NCBI RefSeq assembly: GCF_024679095.1
Contig: NC_066544.1
Location: 1,930,684-1,994,683, forward strand
Direction: 5' to 3'
Source: Eriocheir sinensis
Taxonomy: Eukaryota; Arthropoda; Malacostraca; Decapoda; Varunidae
Length of the DNA stretch: 64,000 nucleotides
Shown here: positions 28,118 to 39,783 of the stretch, one piece after another
Layout of the letters: each line of letters opens with the position of its first letter
Numbering within the stretch: position 1 is the stretch's first letter
Position numbers and translations under genes: made by a program
Notes under the pieces: model-generated
The model's database searches: none
What the model saw: only the letters and a program-made list of their open reading frames with translations
What the model was told of the DNA's origin: nothing

Positions 28118-28365
28118 CTCAGTTTTCTCAAAAAGTTCCCTTTTCTCTTTTACTATTCTCCTTATCTCTTCTGTCCACCAAAAATTTCCTTTTTTTTTTT
28201 CCATCTCTCACCACTTTCATCCCTAACACTTTTTTGTTGTAGTTACCATTATTTCTTTTAATGTTCCAAAAACTTTTCCAGTATTTGTATTATCTTTTAC
28301 ACTTTCCCATTTTTCACTTAAGGCCTCTGCCATTTCACATTTATACATACTCATCTTTTATTTAC
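28118..28365 (-). pseudogene. RTE-like LINE fragment, minus strand, with an empty MITE site
   Basis: The reverse strand matches LINE B at 6240-6326 and 6747-6910. At about 28278-28300 the sequence crosses the position of the 6329-6744 MITE without it, keeping a single TA. This is a paralogous empty site. Confidence 0.85.
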
Positions 28366-28384
28366 ATACACACACACACACACA

Positions 28385-29449
28385 CAGTAAAACTTCACCA
28401 TTTGCGAACTCACCATTTGCACCCTTGCCATTTGTGCGGCCTTAATTTGCGGCCATCATCCCACCATTTGCGCAGGTGGTCTTGCCATTTACGCACCTCG
28501 CCGCTATGGTAACGGCGTCTCACTGGTAGCAAAATGGCATCCGCTGATCTTCTGAGGACGTTTACTAGCTGTTTTGGCAGCAAAATGACATCCGCTGATC
28601 TTCTGAGGATGATTACTAGCTGTTTTGGCAACAAAATGGCATCCGCTGATCTTCTGAGGATGTTTACTAGCTGTTTTGGCAGCAAAATGGCATCCACTGA
28701 TCTTCTGAGGATGTTTACTAGCTGTTTTGGCAGCAAAATGGCATCCGCTGGCGAGTTACAGCTGTCTACCACCTGCGCGCCCTCTGCCGCCAGTGCAGAA
28801 CACTGCCAACGCACACAACATGTCGTTTCCCGCCATAACCCGATCGCTTCTCCTGGCCTCGTGGTGACTGCGATTATTCAACGTTTTCTGCCTCACCTTT
28901 GCATCACCATCATGCCGCACCCAACGTCATCGAAGCCTAAACCCGGGAAGAACCCGATGATGACCATAGCACAGGTGGAAGTGATTAACCCGTTTGCTGC
29001 GATTGGCACGGATTTGGTTTTCACTGGTAGCCTGGTAACATATACTTCGAGGTCTTTCTCTGTCTCTGTGGTGAATAGTGGAGTGTTTACCATGTGGCAT
29101 TGGTGTGCTGGATATCCCCTCCCAAGGTGCAGGACTTTACATTTTTCTTCATTGAATTGTAGCAGTCACTTTTTGTTCCATTCCTGTGGCTTGATGATGT
29201 CTTGTAGGAATTCTGCACTCAAGGGGTGAAGAAGGTGGACAGTGGAAGAAAAAAGCAAGAGATTGGCTGTGAGTATGACGTGTTTCCTGCCAGCAGACCA
29301 TTTACTTTTTTCTGGTAGGGGGGGTGGGATTTGGGCCGTGACTGCCTGCATGTCTTTTTTCCCATAGGTTATTAAGTTCGCCATTTGTGCATTCGCCATT
29401 TGCGCACCTTCAGACAGCCCATATGTGAACAAATGGTGAGGTTTTACTG
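28385..29449. mobile_element. Tigger-type element with an internal 51-bp minisatellite and ORF
   Basis: Ends CAGTAAAACTTCACCATTTG and CAAATGGTGAGGTTTTACTG, right TA at 29450-29451. The interior has a tandem array of about 51-bp units at 28530-28745 that stays in frame in a 231-codon open frame (28534-29229). The frame includes SSKPKPGKNPMMTIAQVEVI near 28933-28992, reminiscent of the start of a Tigger-like transposase. Confidence 0.75.
28534..29229 (+). pseudogene. ORF with 17-residue tandem repeats in the Tigger element
   Basis: Four near-identical repeats of the type KMASADLLRMFTSCFGS lie at the N-terminus, followed by unique sequence. The tandem is a translation of the DNA minisatellite, so the frame may be incidental. 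The later SSKPKPGKNPMM..VEVI segment is a possible transposase N-terminus. No function can be assigned. Confidence 0.35.
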
Positions 29450-29451
<2 letters not shown>

Positions 29452-29496
<45 letters not shown>

Positions 29497-29497
29497 A

Positions 29498-29549
<52 letters not shown>
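29452..29549. repeat. (ATCT)n then (TA)n array
   Basis: About 45 bases of ATCT repeats, then TA and CA repeats, between two Tigger-type ends. Confidence 0.9.
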
Positions 29550-29551
<2 letters not shown>

Positions 29552-29654
29552 GTAGAGCCCCACTTAGCACGAGATCAATTAGCACGAACTGCAATTAGCG
29601 CGAAAGCCTCAGTTAGCGCGAGCAGCCACCACGACTGAATTTTGAAAATTGCAC

Positions 29655-29945
29655 CAAGCCGCCATGATGCGCGGCACAAGCCGCCATGATGCGCGGCACA
29701 AGCCGCCATGATCCGCGGCACAAGCCGCCATGATGCGCGGCACAAGTTGTCATGATGCACAACACAAGCCGCCATGATGCGCGGCACAAGCCGCCATGAT
29801 GCGCGGCACATGCCGCCATGATGCGAAGCACAAACCGCCATGATGCGCAGCACAAGCCGCCATGATGTGCAGCACAAGCCACCATTATGCTCGGCACAAG
29901 CCGCCATGATGTGCGCACACAAGCCGCCATGATGTGCGGCTTTAG
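29655..29945. repeat. 27-bp minisatellite (CCGCCATGATGCGCGGCACA)
   Basis: About eleven 27-bp units lie inside the M6 copy. The 14788 copy has only one related unit near 15465, so the array arose locally. Confidence 0.85.
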
Positions 29946-31065
29946 CAGACGACGCCATGTTGATACAGGGCAAGTGCTGTTGTTCGTGGCAAGTGCTTTG
30001 TTTACATTGTGGATGTGGATACGGGCAACTGACCTTGGCCGTGTGTAACCCACACCTGGAAAATTTGGATTTGCCGGTTGTCCAAGTGTGATACTGCCTT
30101 AACCCTATACGTTCCGACCCGGGCCACAATTGCCCCCCCCTGAGGATTTTTGTCAAAACGATCATTTTTTTTTTTATTACCAAGTTTAAAAGAAAAACAG
30201 ACCTACTGATAAACGTAGAAAATACCGTAGATTAAGATGCGATATCAAAAATAACCATAGGAGCCTCCGTTATCTTGCTAAACACGAATATTTAGAAACA
30301 CCGACGCGAATCATTTTGAAGCACGGCGATACGCTGTGAAAAAAACAACAACGTTCAAACGCCTCCAGATGACGATATTATTACTGTTATAAGTATTATA
30401 TACCTGTATTGTATAGTGCTATACTGCATGTTCTGCATCTTTTATGTTAACAAAGCTTTAGCTGATACACTAAACAGACCAACAAACAAGCTGGCTGTGG
30501 CTGTAATAAACATAATAAAAAGAGGTTGCTAGCCTATCATCACAGCCCGCTGTGTACGAGAGTTATTCAACGGCAGTTGGCGACACGAGCTTGTGATTGA
30601 TGATTGATTGATAGTTTATTATTGCAAGTAACCAACAATAGACAAGAGAGGAACATGCCATCCCTCTTGATACATATTGATGTGCGTGCATTCGTATGTG
30701 TGTGTGTGTGTTTACGGTGTGTGTGTGTGTGTGTGTGTTTTTGTGTTGCCATGCGCGTCTCTGTGGCCCGGCGCCGAGGCGAGGGGTTGCTATGCTCATT
30801 TTCTATGACGAATTATGGCACATACAATACTTATTTTGACACTACCATAAGGTGATAACTGTGTCTCGTACATATGTTAATTTCTTGTACTTTGGCCAGA
30901 CAATTCCTGCGCTAACCTTGCAACTCCCTTACGGATGGAGGCTTGAAAAACAAACAAAGATACTAGTCCCAAGAACGAAAGTGATCCAACCCCTGATGGT
31001 AGTGATGATGGTTGTGGTGATGGAGGCAGGAAAATCAGCAAAAAATAGTCTTCTGTGTTGAAGAT

Positions 31066-31117
<52 letters not shown>

Positions 31118-31227
31118 CCAGTCATAGGCTAATTGACCGCTTGAACCTAGCTCCCTCTCTTCCATCTTTCATAGTATTTTTTCTCATTTCGCTAAATTTC
31201 GCTTCCTATTCGTCTTGATTTCCTAAA

Positions 31228-31499
<272 letters not shown>

Positions 31500-31718
31500 C
31501 CAGGCAACAATGAGTGGTTAGCAAACCACTCACTCACTCACTGTGAACGGATAATACCCAAAATAATATCAGTGCCAGTGTCACTTGCTGCGAAATATTC
31601 ATGTCATTCATATTCAGTTCCTTTCAATATAAGCAAATATACTCTTATCGGCAAAAAAAAAAAAATTACTTTCTATAAATCACTGGCCTCGGATGGTTTA
31701 TTTTGGGGACCTGGATGC

Positions 31719-31847
<129 letters not shown>

Positions 31848-31959
31848 TTTGGGATATCAAGACGAATAGGAAAGCGAAATTTAGCGTAATAAAAAAAATA
31901 CTATGAAAGATGGAAGAGAGGGGAGCTAGGTTCAAACGGTCAAGTAGTCTATCATTGGC

Positions 31960-31985
<26 letters not shown>

Positions 31986-31992
<7 letters not shown>

Positions 31993-32653
31993 ATCATCAT
32001 CATCATCACCACCATCACCATCACCATCATCACCATCATCATCACCATCATCACCATCATCATCATCATCACCATCATCACCATCATCATCACCATCACC
32101 ACCATCATCATCACCACCATCAACATCACCAACATCATCAACACCAACATCACCATCATCATCACCACCACCATCATCACCACCATCATCATCACCACCA
32201 TCACCATCACCACCATCATCATCACCACCATCACCATCACCACCATCATCATCACCACCATCATCATCACCATCATCATCACCATCATCATCACCACCAT
32301 CATCATCACCACCATCATCATCACCACCACCATCATCACCACCACCATCATCACCACCATAATCATCACCACCATCACCATCATCACCATCATCATCACC
32401 ACCATCATCATCACCACCATCATCACCACCATCATCATCATCATCACCATCATCACCATCATCATCACCACCATCATCATCATCACCACCATCATCATCA
32501 TCACCACCATCATCACCACCATCATCATCACCACCATCATCATCACCACCATCATCATCACCACCATCATCACCAACATCATCATCATCATCACCATCAT
32601 CATCACCATCATCATCACCACCATCATCATCACCACCATCACCATCATCACCA
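31986..32653. repeat. (CAT/CAC)n trinucleotide array
   Basis: About 670 bases of CAT and CAC triplets. The open frames through it are low-complexity artefacts. Confidence 0.95.
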
Positions 32654-32655
32654 AA

Positions 32656-33730
32656 AAGGAGGAAGAAGAGGATGAAGAAGAGTAAGAGGAAGAAGAGTAG
32701 GATATAGATGATTTTGAGGGAGAGGAGGAAGAAGAAGAGGAAGGAGAGGAAGATGCAGAAGAGGAGGAAAAAGAGGAAGAAGAAAAGGAAGAGGAAGAAG
32801 AAGAGGTAGGGGAGGAAAAGGAGGAAGAAGCTAGAAGAGGAAGAAGAAGAGGACGAGAAGCTAGGAAGAGGTGGAAAAGTATAGAAGAAGAGGAGGAAGA
32901 AGAGGAAGAAGAGGAGGAAAAGAGGGAAGGGGACAATAAGGAGGAAGAAGAGGAAGAAGGAAGAAGAGGAAGACTAGGAAGAGTAGGAAGAAGAGGAAGA
33001 AAAGGAGGAAGAGGATGAAGAAGAGGAAGAGGAAGAAGAGGAGGAAATAGAGGAAGAGGTGGGAGAGGAGGAAGAAGAGAAAGAGGAAGAGGAGGAAGAA
33101 GAAGAGCAAAATCAAGAAAAAGGAAGAAGAAGATGAGAAGGAAGAAGAAAAGGAAGAGGTAGAGGAAGAATGAGGAAGAAGAGTAGGACGAGAAGCTAGG
33201 AAGAGGAGGAAAGTAGGAAGCAGAGGAAGAGGAAAAGGAAAGGAAGAAGAGGAAGAGGAGGGGAAAAGAGGAAGAGGGAAAAGGAGAAAGAAGAGGAAGA
33301 GGAGGAAGAAGAGGAAAAGGAGGAAGAAGAGGAGGAAGGAAAGGAGGAAGAGCAGGAAGAAGAGTAAGAGGAAGAAGAGGAGGAAATAGAGGAAGAAGAG
33401 GAGGAGGAGGAAGAACAGGAAGAGGAGGAAGATGAAGAAGAAGAGGAAGAAGGAAGGGACGAGGAAGAAGAGGAAGAGGCAGAAGAAAAGGAAGAGGAAG
33501 AAAAAGAGGCGAGAAGCTAGCGAGAAAAGGAAAAGGAGGAAGAGGAGGAAGAAGAGGAAGAGGAAGAATAAAAGGAGAAAGAAGAGGAAGAGGAGGAAGA
33601 AGAAAAGGAGAAAGAAGAGGAGGAAGAAAAGAAGGAAGAAGAGGAAGAAGAAGAAGAAAAGAAGGAAGAATAGGAAGAGGAGGAAGAAGAAGAAAAGAAG
33701 GAAGAATAGGAGGAAGAGGGAGAAAAGGAT
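32656..33730. repeat. Purine-only (GAA/GAG)n stretch
   Basis: About 1.07 kb of nearly pure purine sequence built on GAAGAG/GGAGGA units. Its long mirror symmetry could support triplex or H-DNA structures. The predicted frames are not genes. Confidence 0.95.
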
Positions 33731-34145
33731 TTTATTTCTTGAGAGTTTCTTTTCACTCATTATTCACTATTGCTTTACACCATTGATTAGGTTCCAGTAC
33801 TTAGTGTTCACGAGCGTTATTGTTGTTCAGAAAAATCAATACGATGCTGGCTATACGAGGGCGAAAAATCTCAAGGGGTCGGAACGTATAGGGTTAAGGC
33901 AGCCTGACCGGGTGAGCGTTGGCGATAACGTTATCGGACTCCCAGCGAATCACAAGCGTGTTTTCAGAGCTCAGCCAATTGAAGGGTTGTTTTTTTAATG
34001 TGAGTGATTATTTTGAGTAAGTATCAAACTCAAAAGTCAGACCCACGTGTGCACCAAATATTTTTTTTCATATTTGTTACTTTATTCAATTAGCTAATTC
34101 AGTTAGCGACCGCTCATCCACCTAATTCTCGCTAAATGCTCTACT

Positions 34146-34475
<330 letters not shown>

Positions 34476-34799
34476 TATCACTTTTAAAGAAGTCAATTAT
34501 ATGCATTATATTTCTGTCTCTTTAACACCCTGAATCTGGATGGCACAATGCTGTCTCTTTCAAGTTTGGAAAGTTCCCCATTACAATCAATCATTCACCA
34601 CTATCAACACAAAACAAGTACAAAAACACCACATTATATCATCCACCACCACAACAACAAACAAGCCTCTCCAATCAGCAATAATAAAACTTTCACTGCC
34701 CTGAACACAACAAATCCCCCACAACTACCCCTACAGAGCCTTAAACCATCCCCACCTATACCAGTGCATACCACTACTCAATGGCTAGTCTCCCCTCAC

Positions 34800-35020
34800 C
34801 TGGTTCATATCAATGGTGACCTTTTCGCCAACAAAGTACATGGCAGTGCGACTGACCAAGATCTCGCCACACTGCTCCATGCCTGGTGACACCACTGAGG
34901 CACTGCTCATGTGGATGATGCGCTCACTTGCATTAAGCCGCTCAATCATCACTGCCATCTGGGCCTCTGTTGCTGACCCCTGAAGGACAGTCTCCAGTGG
35001 GGATGGCTGACTCTCAACCT
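34800..35020 (-). CDS. LYST: LYST exon 5 (PH-BEACH domain, first half)
   Basis: Encodes MIERLNASERIIHMSSASVV followed by SPGMEQCGEILVSRTAMYFV and GEK. This matches the first half of a LYST PH-BEACH domain (SExI...GE(L/I)L...MYFVED). Acceptor catacag; donor CAG|GTGAGG. 221 nt, entering mid-codon (two bases complete a Glu from exon 4) and leaving in phase 0. Confidence 0.92.
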
Positions 35021-35362
35021 CTGTATGGGATGGAAGAAGAAAAGAATTTCTAGTTGGTGGTGTTAACAGTAGTGTTATTACAATTGTCAGACTCGGCTAT
35101 GAAGTCCGTTAGGGAAGAGCCCATTCTGGGAATCCACTGGCCATAATGCTGCTAAACCTAGCCTTAATTATTGGACTAAAGACAGCCATTACCTCCACCT
35201 CTGTCACTGTAAATAAGTTATTTTTCCTGTCTGTGGAGCACACAACAGTGAGTTGGAGCCCAACCCAAAAGGACTTCATAATTGTGTCAGAATATAATGT
35301 TAATGTTGCTGCAGTTATTATTATCATTATTTATTTTAGGGGAAACAATTACAAAGACCCAC
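35021..35362 (-). other. LYST intron 4 (342 bp)
   Basis: Short intron between exons 4 and 5. GT-AG, with no repeats recognised. Confidence 0.8.
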
Positions 35363-35475
35363 CAATCTTCTGACGGTACTCAGGCATTAGGTACCGGGAG
35401 CTGATGTGGAGGCGGCCGCGGGAAAGCCTCTTTCGAATCCTGAGCGGCCCCTCCGTCTGGTCTAGTTGCCATGAT
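35363..35475 (-). CDS. LYST: LYST exon 4 (pre-PH segment, TEGP motif)
   Basis: Encodes SWQLDQTEGPLRIRKRL then LHISSRYLMPEYRQKI. The W-x-L-D-x-T-E-G-P-x-R-x-R-x-R-L block precedes the PH-BEACH domain in LYST-like proteins and separates this branch from other BEACH proteins by its SWQLDxTEGP form. Acceptor tctgtccag; donor ATTG|GTGGGT. 113 nt, entering in phase 2 and leaving in phase 1. Confidence 0.92.
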
Positions 35476-35968
35476 CTGGACAGAAGGCAATGAAATAACA
35501 TTACTTTGTTCCGACAATTTACTTTAATTTACTTTTTACATTTACAGGAAATGGATGGCCAAATATTTGTAGTTGTGAGGAATGTAAAGGAACTTAAGAG
35601 CAAAAGAAAGTACTACAAGTATCAGAATGCAGTATTATAATGAGTTTGTGAAGAGGGTGTATAAGTCAAACAGGTGGGATGGAGGTGGTAGGAAAACCAC
35701 CAGAAAGATGAAGAATATACATGAGAAAGAGATGAGAGTAGTGATGTTACATAATTTTCATGCCAGAGAGGCAGGTCACACATGGTTGAATAACATCATC
35801 TGTTGAAGTTTTCGTGTGACAACATTAGTTTCTGACGAATACACTTGTCACTCTCCTATTGAAGCCCACCTTGAAAATTCAGTAAATGATCTGCAGAGAA
35901 AGCAAACAATTGCTTACTTGTCTCATAAAAGAAAGGTGGCAAGTCCGAAGACTGACTCTGTCTACAAG
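35476..35968. other. LYST intron 3, repeat-poor part, no gene seen
   Basis: A unique-looking stretch upstream of the hAT element. No exon recognised. Confidence 0.45.
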
Positions 35969-36219
35969 TTTTACACTAGAGATGTATCGGATATCAGATT
36001 TCAGAGATACGTGGATGTGGATGTGTATGCGGATGTCATATGTTCATATTTTGCAGATGCGGATGCGGATATCAGATTTTATAATATTGCAGATGTGGAT
36101 GTGGATGCGGATATGAAATTATGACGTCCTCACGGATGCGGATGAAGATGTGTTCAGAATTTTGGTAATTCACAATATATGCAGTATATAGTGAATTACC
36201 ATAATTATGAATACGTGGT

Positions 36220-36322
36220 ATTTTTTTTTTACGTCGCAGCCTATTGCGCCATTAGGGTTTTTCACTGGTGGGGCCTGATGGTCGGCCCAGCCCGTTGTTG
36301 AGCAGGTGAGTGTTTATAGTAA
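36220..36322 (-). mobile_element. SINE type B, 5'-truncated, minus strand, inside the hAT element
   Basis: The reverse strand carries CGGGCTGGGCCGACCATCAG and CGCAATAGG before a poly-A tail at the low-coordinate end. Confidence 0.75.
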
Positions 36323-36928
36323 TTTGCAGTTAGCGGAATGCCAAAATTATAGTCTGCTGACGCAAACTTTCAAAACCACCAACAATGAAGTTTCTGGGAA
36401 CTTCAAGAATATTCTTGAAAGTGGAGAAACTTTTAAGTTAGGACGGCCAGACATCCCGGATTTTCTGGAACAGTCCCAGATTTTAATGGTTCACTCCGGA
36501 AATAACATTGTCCCGGAAATGTCCCGGATTTCATGCAGTGTCATGGAAAATGTTTTTTTATTTTATTAAAACGTCCTGGATTTCACTTCAAGTTCAACAC
36601 CCTTGTCCCCTCCTCCGCAGCTGTAGAGAGATTGTTCAGCTTGTGCTCTGACGTCCTCAGGCCCAAGAGGTCATCCCTTACTCATGATAATATTGCACAG
36701 TAGGTGTCTGTCAATGGAAATATGCACCTCTTGAAGGGGAAATGGCTGTGACAGAAGGAGGATTTTGTATTTTGCTGTTAGTGGACTAAAAATGGTTAGC
36801 GGACTGTTATGACTTCATTAGTGGACTAAAAAAAATATTAGCGTTAGCATTAGCGGATTTGCTATAGCGGACCGGTGAAGAAGGAAAATTTATGGATTAG
36901 TGATTAGCTGAATACCCAACAGAGTTAA

Positions 36929-37177
36929 CCTTTCCATCCGTGATGCAGACGTCAAGGCCACAGTATGGAGAGGTCAAGAGGAAATGGAAGAGGATTAATC
37001 CTCTAAACCTCTCTATCCTCCTCTAAATTCCTCTTAATCCTCTTTCATTTCCTCTTGAGAGGTTTAGAAGAGAATTAAGAAGAAATGGAAGAGGATTATG
37101 AGGTTTAGAAGAGGACTAACCCTTTCCATACGGTGACGCTGTCAGACGCCGACGTCAGCGTCACTGGAGTGAAGGGG
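36929..37177. mobile_element. Small piggyBac-type MITE, TTAA-flanked
   Basis: TTAA at 36925-36928 and 37178-37181 flank the ends CCTTTCCATCCGTGATG and CAC..GAAGGGG. The interior contains inverted blocks of AGGAAATGGAAGAGGATTA. It is nested inside the hAT element. Confidence 0.65.
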
Positions 37178-37725
37178 TTAACAGAATTGTGAATTGCAGA
37201 CCAACAAAAAATTAGCGGGTGCCCACACACAATCTCTCTCTCTCTCTCTCTCTCTCCTTGCTAGGCAGGCTGCATCAATTCATACCTATACAATATTACA
37301 TAGAGTACATACAGTATTATTACACAGTAAAGACATACATACTTTACAAATTCATATGAAACATACATACCACATAGTCACTATGTACGGTAAAATTATC
37401 TCCCTCCTTCTACCCTTCCGTAAAACTTTCGACACATTAGGTTGGGTAAATTTGAAAGAAAATGAATACATGGCGTAATTTTAGTAGATAATTAGGTAAA
37501 TAGCCTATGCATTAATTAATTTTCTTCAACTTCGCAAACGCTCTGCACTGAGTCTGTGACTCTGTAATGTTTAAAGTATATCCGCCACATCCTCATTGTG
37601 TGTGGTGCGGATGCAGATGCAGATATTTACTTCAGTACAAATGCGGATGCAGATGCGGATGTGAGAAATTATGCGGATGTTCTGCAGATGCGGATGCGGA
37701 TATCCGACACATGACTATTTTACAC

Positions 37726-38340
37726 ATACCTGTTTCATGATCCGTGGTAAATTTCTCATCAATTTTGCATTTCAGTTAGTTAGTCTAACTACACTTTTAA
37801 CCTCCCACACAGCAGTAAAGAAAATTTTTAGCCTCCCCAGTCTTCTTTGAGGGTTTTGGGCGCATAATCCTAATGTTTTCGTGAGAGTTTCTTGAGAGGA
37901 AGTTAGGGGTAATCATTGCAGTAGAACTTTGCATTGCTTGCTTGCTACAAAAATCATGTTGACAGGGTTGTGATGGTAATAATGAAAAAATACAAATACT
38001 CAGTAATTGATCATAATGCACTTCCCATAGCTGAATACGGCAATGGGAGGAGAGGAAGCATAACTTTCCATGAAACATATGCACTGATTAGCTTTAACAT
38101 CTTTCTCAAGAAAGTCTCATGAATACATCAGGATTATGTGCCCAAGACCTTCAAATAAGATTGGGAAAGCTATATAAAAATTATTCTGAATATTGTGTAG
38201 GGATTTAAAAAGCAGTTACACCAGTTAACTAATAATAAAAAATTACTGAACAAATGAACCAGGGATCACGGAACAGGGCTATATGTGTGAACTTTTGGAT
38301 TAACCTAGAACCAAATACAGTATTTGCTGGGCTACAGGAT
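37726..38340. other. LYST intron 3, no gene seen
   Basis: No gene or repeat copy recognised. An uninteresting minus-strand frame (about 37797-38084) has no splice support or known motif. Confidence 0.4.
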
Positions 38341-38465
38341 GCAACTCCACATAAGTAACACCCACTCAACAATGGTTGAAAATTGTCAGCATGGGGCTCG
38401 AACCTCGGTCCTCTGGTTCACCACACCTGCATGCTGACCATTCAGTCATCCTTATGTAACACCCT
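38335..38465 (-). mobile_element. tRNA-derived SINE head, minus strand
   Basis: The reverse strand reads GTTACATAAGGATGACTGAATG and has a B-box-like GAGGTTCGAGCCCC. It lacks a complementary acceptor strand. Confidence 0.5.
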
Positions 38466-38577
38466 GAATTTCCTCTTTTCTACACTCCCACACGATGGTG
38501 TAGATACAAGATGGCCGTTGTTGTTTTTGGCGCTAACACCTTACACAGCCAAACCATGGTATCATTGTAAACACTCG

Positions 38578-38780
38578 TCACCCCAGGCCCAGTAGAGGAC
38601 CGCCCCCGCCACCGCCCCGCCCCACCAATCACCCCAGGCCCCATAGAGGACTGCCCCCGCCGCTGCCCCGCCCCACCCGCACCCCCGGCCCTGTAGAGGA
38701 CCACCCCACCTCACCCGTCACCCCCGGCCCCGTAGAGGACAACCCCACCCTGCTCGTCACCCCCAGCCCCGTAGAGGATA
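38578..38780. repeat. GC-rich minisatellite
   Basis: About four to five tandem units of roughly 50 bp, each with a CCCGTAGAGGA-like core (CCAG..CCC.GTAGAGGAC) and C-rich filler. Confidence 0.85.
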
Positions 38781-38914
38781 ATGATGATTATTGGGGTGTT
38801 CTGTCTTAGGCTACGCGCATTGAAACTAAGGACTTTTGTTATCTTGAGGCTTGGTAATAGAGGTGGTGGTACTTGCGGGTTCGTGGTTACGCCGCAGACG
38901 GGATGGGTGTCCCT

Positions 38915-39772
38915 AAGGGGTTAATGTCTCACTATCACAAGGGAAGGTATCAATGGACTGGAAACAGGCTAACATAGTCCCAATATATAAAGGAGGAATT
39001 AAAGAAGATCCGTTGAACTATAGGCCAGTGTCATTAACAAGCATAGTAGCCAAGACGTGTAAGAAAATTATAAAAAAACAGATGGGTGGAATATTTAGAA
39101 AACAACAGTATATTAACAAATAGTCAATTCGGATTCACAGGAGGATGATCTTGTGTAACTAATCTGATCAGCTTCTATTCAAGAGTAATTGATATAGTAG
39201 AGGAGAGGGACGGTTGGGCGGATTGCGTGTATTTGGACTTAAAGAAAGCATTTGACAAAGTGCCCCACAAGAGATTAATATGGAAACTCAATCATGTTGG
39301 GGGTCTGGGAGGTTCAATGTTGGATTGGATTATAGACTTTTAAACAAAGAAAGAAATGAGAACAGTAATTAGGAATAATAAATCAAGTTGGATGGAAGTG
39401 ACTAGTGGAGTCTCCCAAGGATCAGTGTTGGCTCCGATTATGTTTGCAATATATATAAATGACATGACAGAAGGGGTGACAAGCTATATGAATATGTTTG
39501 CTGATGATGCTAAAATATTGAGGAGGGTGGCTAATGAAGAAGACTGTGTAGCCCTAAGCCAGGATCTCGACAGAATAAGCGAATGGTCACGAAAATGGGA
39601 AATGACATTCAATACTGAGAAGTGTAGCGTGATGGAGTTTGGTAAGAGCAGTAGATAAATATCGAGGAACTATTCTCTGAGTAATGAAAGAATCATGAAA
39701 AAAAACAAAGGAAAAAGATCAGGGAGTGACAATAACTGACAAGTTATCCTTTGGAAAGCATATAAATCGGAT
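38915..39772 (+). pseudogene. CR1-like LINE C, part 1: reverse transcriptase
   Basis: Blocks LNYRPVSLTSIVAK near 39015, [16 protein letters not shown] near 39232, SGVSQGSVLAPIMFAIYIND near 39402, FADDAKIL near 39497 and NTEKCSVMEFGKS near 39620. A frameshift and stops occur between 39100 and 39340. It is split from part 2 by an RTE fragment. Confidence 0.82.
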
Positions 39773-39783
39773 AACTGGGGAAA

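Larger units (their letters stand above)
35977..37717 (+). mobile_element. hAT element with transposase C-terminal remnant
   Basis: The 8-bp duplication TTTTACAC at 35969-35976 and 37718-37725 flanks ends TAGAGATGTATCGGATATC and, read outward, TAGTCATGTGTCGGATATCC. Subterminal blocks are rich in GATGCG/GATGTG hexamers on both sides. Near 36597-36690 the frame VPSSAAVERLFSLCSDVLRP and KRSSL.HDN matches the hAT dimerisation (TNP_hAT C-terminal) motif. Most of the transposase is gone. Confidence 0.88.

Noticed and set aside
28534..29229. Host protein with tandem repeats
   Set aside because: It lies entirely inside terminal inverted repeats of a Tigger-type element, and its repeats follow the DNA minisatellite.
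29655..29945. CRISPR-like array (27-bp repeats)
   Set aside because: The units are head-to-tail without spacers, in a eukaryotic transposon; it is a minisatellite.
31932..33760. Ser/Pro-, Met/Val-, Leu/Phe- and Arg/Lys-rich long frames
   Set aside because: They arise from (CAT/CAC)n and (GAA/GAG)n arrays and are open in most frames for compositional reasons.
37797..38084. Additional LYST exon on the minus strand
   Set aside because: Exons 3 and 4 already join in phase, and the frame has no BEACH-family motif or fitting splice sites.
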